64,000 nucleotides of DNA from Chitinophaga filiformis (GTDB lineage Bacteria; Bacteroidota; Bacteroidia; Chitinophagales; Chitinophagaceae), in the NCBI RefSeq assembly GCF_021646545.1, contig NZ_JAKIRP010000014.1:124001-188000 (forward strand), in the 5' to 3' direction. Each line of letters starts with the position of its first letter. Position 1 is the first letter of the stretch. Under the pieces are notes generated by a model, which saw nothing but the letters and a program-made list of their open reading frames with translations, was not told the DNA's origin and searched no databases. Shown here piece by piece: positions 7,467-16,640 of this stretch. A program made the translations under genes and the position numbers.

Positions 7467-8822
7467 CTACTTTTTGTCGTCGTCCTCATCTTCATCCTCC
7501 TCATCTTCGAAACCGCCATCTTTATAAAACCCCTCATCATCTACATCCTCTTCTTTGCTACCGCCTTCTTCATCTTCATCTAAGTCAAAGTCACCGTCTT
7601 CGTCCTCATCTAAATCCTCGTCCTCATCTTCGTCGTCGAAATCGTCATCATCTTCATCACCGTCATTCTCCTCGTCTTCGTCATCTCCAAAATCATCATC
7701 GTCGTCATCTCCATCTTCGTCATCTTCATCATCGAGATCTTCATCGCTGTCCTCATCGTCCTCATCATCGAAGTCTTCATCGTCCTCGTCTTCCTCATCC
7801 TCTTCATCTTCTTCGTCATCACCTTTAGGCCCCAGGTCTGCAGCTGCTTCCAGGAAAGCTGCGATATCATCGTCTGTAGCCACTGCATTGTCCTCATCTG
7901 CGGCAGGGATATCTTCCTCATCTGTAGTATCATCCGAAGAGGCATCAGCAGTATCCTCATTGTCTTCTACAGCGTCCTGGGTTTCCTCATTCAAAGCAGG
8001 AATATCTTCAACTACCGTGGGGATAACTCCCTGGGCAGCGACATTATCATCCTCAGCGCCTTCCTGATCATTTACCGGGATGTCTTCATCCACTACCGGA
8101 ATTTCTTCCGGCGCATCTGTATGGTGCCCATTGAGTCCGGCGTGGGCGTCATTATTATGTGTCAGGTCACGTTCTACAAGTTCTCCTGTTTCAGACACCA
8201 CCATATTCAGGCTATCGTCATCCGGAGATTCTGTATTACCATCCAGGCCTACAAGCGTAGGTTGGATGCCTTCGTCTTCAAATACTTCTTTCAGTTTCGG
8301 CAGATCTTTAGGGGAGTTCAGGCCGAAATAGTCCATGAAGGCCTTGGAGGTAGAATATAAAAGCGGCTTCCCGGGCAGTGTTTCACTACGACCGGAGATC
8401 ACAATCAATTCTTTTTCAAGGAGTTTCTGGATGGAGTAATCGGTGCTTACACCGCGGATATGTTCTATTTCACCTTTGGAGATCGGCTGTTTGTAAGCAA
8501 CGATCGCCAGGGTTTCCAGTGCAGCTGTGGAGAGGCGTTTCAGGAATTTCTCCCCGTTCAGCTGGGCAACAGTCTGGTAATATTCTTTCTTTGTCAGGAA
8601 CTGGTAGCCCCCACCGCTTTCCCTTACTTCAAAAGGGTAGAATTCGGAGCTGTATTTCTCCTTGATAGCCTCCAGGGCTGTCTCCACCTGTTCCAGTGAG
8701 GCACGGTCTTCCAGGAAGGCCAGCGCATTGTTCGCCAGGTCGAGTATTTCCAGCAGTGGCAAAGGCCTGTCTGCGGCAAATATCAATGATTCTATGTGCG
8801 GTATAATCTGTGAAAGTTCCAT
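7467..8822 (-). CDS. scpB: segregation and condensation protein B with long acidic tail
   Basis: ScpB is the winged-helix (kleisin-associated) subunit of the Smc-ScpAB condensin. Residues 1 to about 185 form the normal double winged-helix protein (ESLIFAADRPL, LSTAALETLAIVAYKQPISKGEIEHIRGV, LLEKELIVISGRSE, GKPLLYSTSKAFMDYFGL). The family is usually about 180-200 residues; here 451. The extra 250 or so residues are low complexity: three or more degenerate DIPxxxE repeats (about 240-320), then an almost pure Asp/Glu stretch to the end. The acidic tail is probably disordered and may mimic DNA or bind a basic partner; that is inference. scpA is not adjacent. The frame stays open over a simple-sequence tract that could also vary in length. 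Confidence 0.92.
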   Translation of the reverse strand: MELSQIIPHIESLIFAADRPLPLLEILDLANNALAFLEDRASLEQVETALEAIKEKYSSEFYPFEVRESGGGYQFLTKKEYYQTVAQLNGEKFLKRLSTAALETLAIVAYKQPISKGEIEHIRGVSTDYSIQKLLEKELIVISGRSETLPGKPLLYSTSKAFMDYFGLNSPKDLPKLKEVFEDEGIQPTLVGLDGNTESPDDDSLNMVVSETGELVERDLTHNNDAHAGLNGHHTDAPEEIPVVDEDIPVNDQEGAEDDNVAAQGVIPTVVEDIPALNEETQDAVEDNEDTADASSDDTTDEEDIPAADEDNAVATDDDIAAFLEAAADLGPKGDDEEDEEDEEDEDDEDFDDEDDEDSDEDLDDEDDEDGDDDDDDFGDDEDEENDGDEDDDDFDDEDEDEDLDEDEDGDFDLDEDEEGGSKEEDVDDEGFYKDGGFEDEEDEDEDDDKK

Positions 8823-8881
8823 TATCCGGATTTTCAGTATTCAGGTGCGGAAAGGCAGGGGCCATTACCACAGCTGTAAAA

Positions 8882-8918
8882 GAAAAAAGTCAAAGGCCGA
8901 AAATACAGCCTTTGACCC
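8882..8918 (-). terminator. terminator of atpG
   Basis: GTCAAAGGC / GCCTTTGAC stem (8889-8915) followed on the minus strand by TTTTTT. Confidence 0.8.
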
Positions 8919-8973
8919 TTATGAAGAAATCAAAATATCCTGATGTTGATTCGATGTGTATAAGTGGCTATGA

Positions 8974-9858
8974 TCAACCTTCCAATGCTGCAGCACCACT
9001 CACGATCTCAGTCAGTTCGGTCGTAATAGCTGCCTGACGTGCACGGTTGTAAGAGATCTTATAACTACGCAGCAGTTCGTTCGCATTTTCAGTAGCCTTA
9101 TCCATCGCTGTCATACGGGCGCCATGCTCAGAAGCGTTAGCATCCAGCATTGCTTTGTACAGCTGAGTATTGAGGATCTTCGGCATCAGTTCGGCGATCA
9201 GGGCTTTCTTTTCCGGCTCGAAGATGAAATCTGCACGACCGGCATTCTGGTCTGTATTCTCTACACGGGCTACCGGCAGGAACTGCTCAGCTACATAGCG
9301 CTGGGTAGCAGCGTTCTTGAATTCGCTATAGATGATCTCTACGGCATCGTAATTACCAGCAACAAATCCTTCCATTGCGAAAGCAGCTGCCTGTTTTACG
9401 TGCTCGAAATCCAGGTGAGCGAACAGGTGCCAGAAAGTATCATTCAGTTTATAACCATTCTTTACAAAGTGCTCATACCCTTTTTTACCGATAGGCAGTA
9501 TTTCTACATGGCCTTTGGCAAACTGCTCCTCGTATTTCTCACGGATCACCTGTTTGGTCAGCTTGATCAGGTTAGAGTTGTAAGCGCCACATAATCCCCT
9601 GTCAGAAGTGATCACTATCAGCAGCACCTTTTCTACCTGACGTTGTGCAGCCAGTGCCAGATCAATGCTTCCTTCACTGTTGGAAACAATGTTCTTCAAC
9701 ATTTCCTGCAGTTTCAGCGCATAGGGACGCATCAGCAAGATAGCATCCTGTGCACGACGCAGCTTGGCAGCACTTACCATTTTCATGGCTTTAGTGATCT
9801 GCAGGTTAGACTGTGTTGACTTTATACGGTTGCGAACTTCTTTAAGCTGACCGGACAT
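8974..9858 (-). CDS. atpG: ATP synthase gamma subunit
   Basis: Central rotor shaft of F1, coupling proton flow through F0 to ATP synthesis at the inner membrane. 294 residues, normal length. The N-terminal signature KEVRNRIKSTQSNLQITKAM and the C-terminal signature ARMTAMDKATENANELL with YNRARQAAITTELTEIVSGA are both present; ITSDRGLCGAYNSNL lies in the middle Rossmann-like domain. It stands alone: its upstream neighbour on the same strand is a WG-repeat protein, not atpA, and it has its own promoter (9924-9931) and terminator. The other F1F0 genes must lie outside the window. Confidence 0.97.
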   Translation of the reverse strand: MSGQLKEVRNRIKSTQSNLQITKAMKMVSAAKLRRAQDAILLMRPYALKLQEMLKNIVSNSEGSIDLALAAQRQVEKVLLIVITSDRGLCGAYNSNLIKLTKQVIREKYEEQFAKGHVEILPIGKKGYEHFVKNGYKLNDTFWHLFAHLDFEHVKQAAAFAMEGFVAGNYDAVEIIYSEFKNAATQRYVAEQFLPVARVENTDQNAGRADFIFEPEKKALIAELMPKILNTQLYKAMLDANASEHGARMTAMDKATENANELLRSYKISYNRARQAAITTELTEIVSGAAALEG

Positions 9859-9923
9859 AATGTTTTATGTATTACTTTATTTTGAATGATAATTAGGCCC
9901 CCTGGGGCTTTTCAATTTGGCTG

Positions 9924-9931
9924 CAAAGGTA
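9924..9931 (-). promoter_or_regulatory. -7 element of the atpG promoter
   Basis: TACCTTTG on the minus strand (CAAAGGTA on plus), an exact TAnnTTTG match, 65 bases before the atpG ATG. Confidence 0.65.
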
Positions 9932-9985
9932 ATAAAAAACATGTCTAATTGAGCATGTATTATAAAACATATCCGGGGAGGGGGA

Positions 9986-10909
9986 TTATTTGCTCTGAGC
10001 TCCTTCTGCCGGTAACGCAGCTGCCGCTTCGGGCCAGGATTCATTGCCATCCTTATCCACATAACCGATACGGCCGTTCAGCCGGATAAGGCCCCGGCCT
10101 TTCGAGTAAGTGTATGCCTTATCGTATTTCTGAGGTATCACTACCTGGTTCGCTTTATTAATGAAACCATATTTCCCTCCGGTAGCTACCGCCACCAGGC
10201 CTTCATTGAAATTGCCTACCCAGTCGTACGCCAAAGGAATCACCAGCTCTCCCTTTATATTGATAAAGCCGAATTTTTTCTCCTGCCTTACCCAGGCCAT
10301 TCCGTCCCGGAAAGGACCTACCTTCTCATAAGGGGTCATCACTACCTTTCCTTTTGTGAGGTCAGCCCGGCCGCATTTTCCATCTATATACACCAGCATA
10401 CTGCCATTGGTTACAAAACCAAGATGCTCATATTCAGGCTTTAAGATCATTTTCCCTTTGGAATTGACTACGCCATATTTACCGTTTACAAATACGGATA
10501 CATAGCCGTCCCTCAGTCCGGCCACGTCGTCATATTTAGGAGATACCAGCTCTTTTCCCTTATTATCCAGCATGCCGGTCTTCCCATTGAGCCTGACCAT
10601 AGGATAACGCCCTTCTTTCATCCAGGCAGAGTCATATTTCAGGGAAGAGGTCTTCCCATCGGCCAGCAGGAAGCCGTAGTTTTTATTCTTCTTCACAGCT
10701 GCCAGTCCGTTATGGAAGGGCGCAATGGCATCATATACAGGCGCAATGACCACCTTGCCAGCTGTATCGGTAAATCCATACTTACCGGCTTTTTCAATTT
10801 TTACCAGGAGGAGGGAATCTCCGGCTGTTTTACCAGGGGAAGTTAACGACTGGGCAGAACCCATTATAGCGGGAAACAGCAGGCACACAAGAATAGGACT
10901 CTTTTTCAT
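9986..10909 (-). CDS. secreted WG-repeat protein
   Basis: 307 residues with a signal peptide (about 1-19, ending ...MGSAQ) and some six to eight WG beta-repeats (PF14903): KAGKYGFTDTAGKVVIAPVY, KNYGFLLADGK, GKTGMLDNKGKELVSPKY, GKYGVVNSKGKMILKPEY, KKFGFINIKGELVIPLAY, GKYGFINKANQVVIPQKY and GRIGYVDKDGNE. The C-terminus is Ala-rich. Such proteins are periplasmic or surface repeat proteins of unknown role. Its stop lies 127 bases upstream of the atpG start on the same strand; separate promoters make a shared function unlikely. Confidence 0.9.
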   Translation of the reverse strand: MKKSPILVCLLFPAIMGSAQSLTSPGKTAGDSLLLVKIEKAGKYGFTDTAGKVVIAPVYDAIAPFHNGLAAVKKNKNYGFLLADGKTSSLKYDSAWMKEGRYPMVRLNGKTGMLDNKGKELVSPKYDDVAGLRDGYVSVFVNGKYGVVNSKGKMILKPEYEHLGFVTNGSMLVYIDGKCGRADLTKGKVVMTPYEKVGPFRDGMAWVRQEKKFGFINIKGELVIPLAYDWVGNFNEGLVAVATGGKYGFINKANQVVIPQKYDKAYTYSKGRGLIRLNGRIGYVDKDGNESWPEAAAALPAEGAQSK

Positions 10910-10928
10910 AGGTAGCTGATTGTGCTAC

Positions 10929-10936
10929 CAAAAATA
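10929..10936 (-). promoter_or_regulatory. -7 element of the WG-repeat gene
   Basis: TATTTTTG on the minus strand (CAAAAATA on plus) matches TAnnTTTG, 19 bases before the ATG, giving a very short leader. Confidence 0.5.
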
Positions 10937-11015
10937 GTAAAAAAAGAGGCATTTGAATATAATAAATATGTAAGCTACTCACTGGCACATAACAAACAGA
11001 TCAGTAATAAGATCT

Positions 11016-11597
11016 TTATAACTGGATCTGTGTACCCAGTACCTTCAGGAAAGCCGCCACCCATTGTGGATGAGCAGGCCAGGCAGGGGCCGTTACCAGG
11101 TTGCCGTCTGTGACTGCTTCGTCGATATTCACGGATGCATAGGTTCCGCCTGCCAGCGTCACCTCGGGCGCCACAGCAGGATAGGCGGTCAGGGTCCGGC
11201 CTCTCACGACGTCGGCTGCAGTCAGGATCTGTATGCCATGACAAATAGCGGCAATCGGCTTATTTGCAGCCACAAACTGCTTTACGATGTCAATCACCTT
11301 CGTATTCAGGCGCAGGTATTCCGGCGCCCTTCCCCCTGCAATCATCAACGCATCGTACGAAGATACCTGCACATCTGCAAAGGATGCATTCAGTACAAAA
11401 TAGTGCCCCCGCTTCTCACTATATGTCTGATCTCCTTCAAAATCGTGGATAGCGGTAATGATCTTATCTCCCGCTGATTTATCCGGACAAACGGCATGGA
11501 TAGTGTGCCCGATCATTTGCATCATCTGAAAGGGTACCATTGTTTCATAATCTTCTGCGTAATCTCCTGTAATAAAGAGGATCTTTTGTTGTGACAT
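11016..11597 (-). CDS. DJ-1/PfpI family protein
   Basis: Cytoplasmic protein of the glutamine amidotransferase-like class I fold (PfpI/YhbO type; members act as glyoxalases, deglycases or stress proteins). From the ATG at 11597 it is 193 residues (MSQQKILFITGDYAEDYE); an in-frame GTG eight codons upstream is less likely. The nucleophile elbow AAICHGIQIL carries the catalytic Cys, an acidic residue sits in the first strand-helix turn (DYAEDYE), and GGRAPEYLR and TAPAWPAHPQW match the family. Neighbours do not point to a pathway. Confidence 0.9.
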   Translation of the reverse strand: MSQQKILFITGDYAEDYETMVPFQMMQMIGHTIHAVCPDKSAGDKIITAIHDFEGDQTYSEKRGHYFVLNASFADVQVSSYDALMIAGGRAPEYLRLNTKVIDIVKQFVAANKPIAAICHGIQILTAADVVRGRTLTAYPAVAPEVTLAGGTYASVNIDEAVTDGNLVTAPAWPAHPQWVAAFLKVLGTQIQL

Positions 11598-11627
11598 GAA
11601 CTGGGGATTTTTGGGTGCCACTAAAGT

Positions 11628-11673
11628 TAATGAAAAAAAGACTCCGGTAGCATATTTCTATACTACCGGAGTC
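11628..11673 (-). terminator. terminator of the first SusC/SusD operon
   Basis: Perfect 11-bp stem GACTCCGGTAG / CTACCGGAGTC (11640-11673) followed on the minus strand by TTTTTTTC. It lies about 107 bases after the SusD-like stop. Confidence 0.85.
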
Positions 11674-11779
11674 AGTGGATTTTCATGAGGGAAATATTGT
11701 TCGTGTACCTCTTCTCCTGACTACTTAAACCAGGAATTCAGGCAAGTGTAAACGATGAAAGAGCCTTCTTCCTGCCCTA

Positions 11780-13414
11780 TCAATAGTCAGGGTTTTGCGG
11801 GAACTCATTGCTTGTTCTGTCTATCTGATCCTGCGGAATAGGGCGCAGCATATGTTTTTGTTCGATGTTGGGACCACCCTGCGGATTGTGGAGGCGTACG
11901 CGCTCCAGCAACTTATTGGTACGTACCAGGTCAAACCATTGTTGCTGCTCTCCTACCAGTTCGCGACCGCGTTCATCCAGGATGAAGTCTATATTCAGCT
12001 GCGCTTCTGTGATCTTCATCGCATCGCGGTGTGCACCGGTTTCAGCTTCTGTAGCACCTGCCCTCGCGGCACGCATACGCAGCGTGTTCAGATAACCCAC
12101 TGCACCCGCTCTGTCGCCTTTATACATCAAAGCTTCCGCAGCGATCAGGTAGTCTTCTGCCAGACGGTAGGCAATAAAAGGACGTACACCTGAAGCCTGG
12201 TTGTCGGGACGTAGTGCATCTGCAAATTTGTTCAGCGAAGGATACAAACGTTCTGTGTAATTACGCGGAGGCACCAGCAGATAATTCTTGCTGGCAATCT
12301 GCTCGTCAGTTACATTAACACCCGGCATGTAAACAGAAGTATCTCCTACTTTCAGCTTGGTGCTACCGGCGTTGGCAAACCATACGGTTGTGAAGAATTT
12401 CTCATAACGGGTATCGTGCACACGGTCGGCAAACAAGGTATCCAGCAGGAACTTTGTAGGACGGAAACGCTTCCATGGCGTACCATTCGCCAGGTCACGT
12501 TTCATACCACCCAATACATCGTATTGCATCAGGAAGAAACGGCAGGCATTATTGTCTGTAGCATTATACAATGCGTCTGTAGTGAACTGCACAGCAAAAA
12601 CAGTCTCAGCGTTATTCTCTTTTCCTTGCGCCCACACCTGACCAACATCAGGTAACAACTGCATGCCATACTGAGAGATCACACGTGTAGCATATGTAGC
12701 TGCACTATCGTAATCGGTTGCACCCTTGGCCGCAGAAGTAGCCCTGGTCAGATATACTCTTGCCATCAGATGCTCAGCCGCAGGTTTGGTAGCCCGGCCC
12801 CATTCTGTTTGTGTAACAGGCAATGTCTGCGCAGCATACTGCAGATCGGCCAGGATCGCATTATAAATATCAGGAACCGGATCGCGATGCGCTTCGGTGA
12901 CGATCTCTTTATTCTCTGTTAATCTTAACGGAACGGCACCAAACATCTGCACGAGTAGGAAATAATAATTCGCCCTGCAGAAACGCGCCTGCGCTACACC
13001 GGAACGCTTTACAGCACTATCCAGATCAGGTACCTGGTCAGCCCTTCCAATCACGACATTACAGGTATTGATAGCCTGGTAAAATGAATTCCATATTTCA
13101 CGAAGGTGCGCATAACGAGGGTCCAGCTGGGATGTATACTGATTCGCAAATTTGAAATCGCCATCAGAGCCATTCGTATAAGTATCTGTTCCGAATACAC
13201 TCGTTGTCATACCGCGCTCTGTACTATAAAAGCTGCGTAAGCCGGTATAGCTACCGTTTACCGCAGTCTGGAAACCAGCTGCATTATTATAAAAATCATC
13301 CGTTACAGAAGATACCACATCTTCATCCAGCATTTTATTACACCCTGTTACTATGCATGCGCATAAGAACAGGTACCAGCATATATTTCTCATAAAGAAT
13401 TTTTTTTGTTGCAT
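11780..13414 (-). CDS. SusD/RagB family glycan-binding lipoprotein
   Basis: Outer-membrane lipoprotein that caps a SusC-type transporter and binds its ligand. 544 residues. The N-terminus ends in a lipobox (IVTGC), followed by the RagB/SusD TPR-rich fold: NNAAGFQTAVNGSYTGLRSF, CRANYYFLLVQMFGAVPL and, near the end, FILDERGRELVGEQQQWFDLVRT and MLRPIPQDQID with NPDY at the terminus. Its ATG overlaps the SusC stop by one base (TAATG), so translation is coupled; an internal ATG seven codons on would also give a complete signal peptide. No degradative enzyme lies on the same strand, so the substrate cannot be read from this operon alone; the divergent DUF1080 gene suggests a glycoside. Confidence 0.95.
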   Translation of the reverse strand: MQQKKFFMRNICWYLFLCACIVTGCNKMLDEDVVSSVTDDFYNNAAGFQTAVNGSYTGLRSFYSTERGMTTSVFGTDTYTNGSDGDFKFANQYTSQLDPRYAHLREIWNSFYQAINTCNVVIGRADQVPDLDSAVKRSGVAQARFCRANYYFLLVQMFGAVPLRLTENKEIVTEAHRDPVPDIYNAILADLQYAAQTLPVTQTEWGRATKPAAEHLMARVYLTRATSAAKGATDYDSAATYATRVISQYGMQLLPDVGQVWAQGKENNAETVFAVQFTTDALYNATDNNACRFFLMQYDVLGGMKRDLANGTPWKRFRPTKFLLDTLFADRVHDTRYEKFFTTVWFANAGSTKLKVGDTSVYMPGVNVTDEQIASKNYLLVPPRNYTERLYPSLNKFADALRPDNQASGVRPFIAYRLAEDYLIAAEALMYKGDRAGAVGYLNTLRMRAARAGATEAETGAHRDAMKITEAQLNIDFILDERGRELVGEQQQWFDLVRTNKLLERVRLHNPQGGPNIEQKHMLRPIPQDQIDRTSNEFPQNPDY

Positions 13415-16404
13415 TAAAAAGTAGCATTGACACCAAACTGCAGCATCCAGGTAGCAGGTGCATCTACACCAATAGTATTCACGTCTTCAGGATCGATACC
13501 TTTATACTTCTGCCTGTAAGGCGCCAGGATCAGTGGCTGTTTTACATCGACAGAGAACCTCAAAGACTGCATCTGCCAGCGTTTCATAATACTGGAAGGC
13601 ATTGAGTATCCAAATGTGATATTGCGGATCTTGATGAAATCGCCATCAAAGTAACTCAGTGTATTGTAGTTGTTTGGGCGTTCCTGGTTGGCATTTGGAC
13701 GAGGGAAATCATTGGTATGATTTGCTGGTGTCCAGTAGTCTACATCCAGGTTGTTGTAACGGCCGAAGAGTGTATTGTACGTGGAATAAAAATCACTCTT
13801 TACCATACTACCTATACGGGCAAACGCAACGACAGACAGGTCAAAACCTTTGTAAGAGAAACGCTGTGTCATACCACCTGACCATTTAGGCTGTGGTGCC
13901 CCCAGAATGGTACGGTCTTTATCGTCCAGCTTCTTGTCATTGTTGAGGTCAGCCAGCTGTATTTCGCCCTGGTGTTGTTTATATACCTGTGCGGCGGCTT
14001 CATCCTGCCAGATACCTACTTTTTTGTAATCATAATATACATAGGTAGGCTTTCCTACAAACCAGCCGTTACCTACGTCCTGTGTTTTACCTTCACCTAA
14101 TGCAAGGATCTTCTCACGGTTTCTGAACCAGTTCACATCCATAGACCAGTTGAAGCCGCCCTTTGTATCAAGAACGACGGCAGACAATCCTACTTCCCAG
14201 CCCTTGTTCTGCGTAACACCTGTATTTTCCAGTACATAGTTCACACCGTTACTGTAAGGCAGGAATCTTTGCAACAGCAGGTCAGTGGTTTTCTGTTTAT
14301 ATTGATCAATGCTACCGGATAGTCTTCCTTTGAAGAAACTGAAGTCGATACCATAGTTGAAGGAAGCAGTAGTCTCCCAGGTGAGGTTGGGATTACGCAG
14401 CAGGATCGGAGAAAAGCCCGTTACACCTTTATTGCCAAAGGAATAAGGCATACGTCCCAGCAGCCCCTGTGTAGCATACGGCGGAATACCGGTATTACCG
14501 ATACGGCCATAGCTGGCACGTACTTTCAGGATTTCAACCCAGGATGCTCTTTTCATAAAATCTTCGCCGGTCAGATTCCATCCTACCGCTACAGAAGGGA
14601 AATACCCCCATTTGTGTCCTGGTGCAAAACGGGAAGAACCATCGGCACGCAGTGTCAAAGTCAACAGATAACGGTCGTCATAACCATAGTTCAAACGACC
14701 CATATAAGACAGTATCGTCCATGTACCAAGCTGGCTGCCAATAGCAGTTACATTGGCTGCCTGTCCGAGGTTATAATATTCCTGCCACTCTACCGGAATA
14801 CCTCTTACTGAAGCGGTGGAAGAATCTTCACGCTGACGCTGCACACTGTATAATGCAGTCAGGTTCAGGGAGTGTTTTCTGATGGTCTTGTTGTAAGTCA
14901 ACAGGTTTTCCACCGTATATGCCCACACCAGCTGTCCCTGTTTCGTAGCGGTAGCATCGCCACCACCTATGAGCAGGTCTGTATTCTTTTTACCCTGAAA
15001 GAGGCCATAGTTGTTCTGGAAAACGTCGGTACCGACATTGAGACGGTATTTCAATCCATCGAGGATCGTTACCTCGCCATATAAGCTGTTGAAGAAACGG
15101 ATATGGCTCAGTCTTTCAACACGGTTGCCCTCCTCGTAATCCAGCAATGCATTAGGCTGCTGGTTATCGGCTGTAGGATAGGTGATCAGTTTACCTGAAG
15201 CATCGTATGGATCAGCGATCGGCAGCATTTTAAGCGAAGCGCTCATACCATTATAGGTACTGCCTTTACGCATACTATAGGTAGCCAGTGAAGACACGCC
15301 CACCTGAATGCGTTTACCGATCATCTGGTCTACCGCAACATGCAGGTTATAGCGTTCATAACTTTGTAATTTCAGTACGCCCTGATCTTTGAAATAACCG
15401 CCGGTCACTGCGTACTTAGTAGATTCGTTACCACCGCTTACACCCAGTGAATGACGGGTCTGCCAGCCCGGGTCTAACATGAGCGATTGCCAGTCGGTGT
15501 TCACACCTTTTTTAATATTAGCCAGCTCTGTAGCCGTAAATATTTTGGCATCGGAAGCATCGGGATTATTATCATCGTAAAGTCCTGCTGCACGGTTTGC
15601 TTCCCTTTTCATGGCGAGGTACTGCTGACTGTCCATCATATCAGTTCTGCCAAGTGAGTTGACAATACCATACATACCACTATAGTTCACCTGTGGTTTA
15701 CCGATCTTTCCTTTACGGGTACTTACCAGTACAACACCGTTAGCACCACGTGAACCATAGATAGCCGTAGCAGAAGCATCTTTCAGTACATCCATGGAAG
15801 AAATGTCCTGTGGATTGATGTCATTGAGATTACCGGCAAACGGAATCCCGTCTACAACGTAGAGCGGATCATTACCTGCAGATAAAGAACGTGTTCCCCT
15901 AACCCTGACCTGAGGCTCATCGCCAGGTTTGTTACTGTTATTTAATACATCAATCCCCGGTGTTCTGCCCTGGAGTGCCTGTTGTGCATTGGTTACAGGA
16001 ACTTCCATAATTGTTTTACTGTTGATGGAGGAGATGGCTCCGGTCACATCCTTTTTCTTTTGCTGACCGTAGCCGACTACAACGACTTCGTCGAGTTTTT
16101 TCTGGTCTTCTGCCAGTTTTACTTCAATGTCTGACCGGCCGTTCACAGGTATTTCCTGTGGCAGGAAACCAATAAAGGAGAAAGTCAGTACAGCATCTTT
16201 CGGCGCCTGTATTTTGTAGGAGCCGGTAACATCGGTCACTGTTCCGTTCTTTTGCCCCTTGACGGATATAGAAGCACCGATAATAGGATTACCGTCCGGT
16301 CCGGTAACTTTCCCCCTGATAGGAATGGATTGGGCACTGATAAATGTGCCATACAATAACAGGCATAGTAAGACGGCGCCCGCCTTCGATAACGTGTTCT
16401 TCAT
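13414..16404 (-). CDS. SusC/RagA family TonB-linked outer membrane transporter
   Basis: 996 residues: signal peptide (about 1-24, ending ...FISAQ), a carboxypeptidase-regulatory-like domain (about 28-105, GKVTGPDGNPIIGASISVKG), the TonB box and SusC signature (DEVVVVGYGQQKKKDVTGA), a plug domain (about 115-225, LYVVDGIPF, ATAIYGSRGANGVVLVSTRKG), and a 22-strand barrel ending in the aromatic QFGVNATF. It imports oligomers with the SusD partner using TonB energy. The first part lacks an N-terminal STN domain, so it is not expected to signal to an anti-sigma factor; the two LacI-type operators upstream suggest repressor control. Confidence 0.96.
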   Translation of the reverse strand: MKNTLSKAGAVLLCLLLYGTFISAQSIPIRGKVTGPDGNPIIGASISVKGQKNGTVTDVTGSYKIQAPKDAVLTFSFIGFLPQEIPVNGRSDIEVKLAEDQKKLDEVVVVGYGQQKKKDVTGAISSINSKTIMEVPVTNAQQALQGRTPGIDVLNNSNKPGDEPQVRVRGTRSLSAGNDPLYVVDGIPFAGNLNDINPQDISSMDVLKDASATAIYGSRGANGVVLVSTRKGKIGKPQVNYSGMYGIVNSLGRTDMMDSQQYLAMKREANRAAGLYDDNNPDASDAKIFTATELANIKKGVNTDWQSLMLDPGWQTRHSLGVSGGNESTKYAVTGGYFKDQGVLKLQSYERYNLHVAVDQMIGKRIQVGVSSLATYSMRKGSTYNGMSASLKMLPIADPYDASGKLITYPTADNQQPNALLDYEEGNRVERLSHIRFFNSLYGEVTILDGLKYRLNVGTDVFQNNYGLFQGKKNTDLLIGGGDATATKQGQLVWAYTVENLLTYNKTIRKHSLNLTALYSVQRQREDSSTASVRGIPVEWQEYYNLGQAANVTAIGSQLGTWTILSYMGRLNYGYDDRYLLTLTLRADGSSRFAPGHKWGYFPSVAVGWNLTGEDFMKRASWVEILKVRASYGRIGNTGIPPYATQGLLGRMPYSFGNKGVTGFSPILLRNPNLTWETTASFNYGIDFSFFKGRLSGSIDQYKQKTTDLLLQRFLPYSNGVNYVLENTGVTQNKGWEVGLSAVVLDTKGGFNWSMDVNWFRNREKILALGEGKTQDVGNGWFVGKPTYVYYDYKKVGIWQDEAAAQVYKQHQGEIQLADLNNDKKLDDKDRTILGAPQPKWSGGMTQRFSYKGFDLSVVAFARIGSMVKSDFYSTYNTLFGRYNNLDVDYWTPANHTNDFPRPNANQERPNNYNTLSYFDGDFIKIRNITFGYSMPSSIMKRWQMQSLRFSVDVKQPLILAPYRQKYKGIDPEDVNTIGVDAPATWMLQFGVNATF

Positions 16405-16531
16405 ACGTAGAATTTTAATTTGTAACAGAATACACCTCCCTGAAAAACAGTCATTTATAAGTTCAATCAGGTTTTTCTAAAACATTTTTCAGAGAATGGG
16501 GTAGTACAAGTTAAGTAGATTAGTTATAAAT

Positions 16532-16545
16532 TGCAAACGATTGCA
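16532..16545. promoter_or_regulatory. LacI-family operator candidate 1
   Basis: TGCAAACGATTGCA, a 12/14 palindrome around a central CG, the typical LacI/GalR operator form. It lies in the divergent region between susC-like and double-DUF1080 genes. Confidence 0.6.
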
Positions 16546-16585
16546 TAAAATCAACCTGAAATAATACCGCTTATCATAAAATTTG

Positions 16586-16599
16586 TGCAATCGGTTGAA
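16586..16599. promoter_or_regulatory. LacI-family operator candidate 2
   Basis: TGCAATCGGTTGAA shares the TGCAAnCGnTTG core with the first site, 54 bp away (about five helical turns), 42 bp upstream of the DUF1080 ATG. Confidence 0.55.
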
Positions 16600-16640
16600 T
16601 AAATAGTTATCATTATTTACTTTTAAGAGTACTTTAGGTT

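Noticed and set aside
7555..8067. Plus-strand Ser-rich ORF opposite scpB
   Set aside because: It is the complement of the Asp/Glu codon tract; Ser-only translation has no family.
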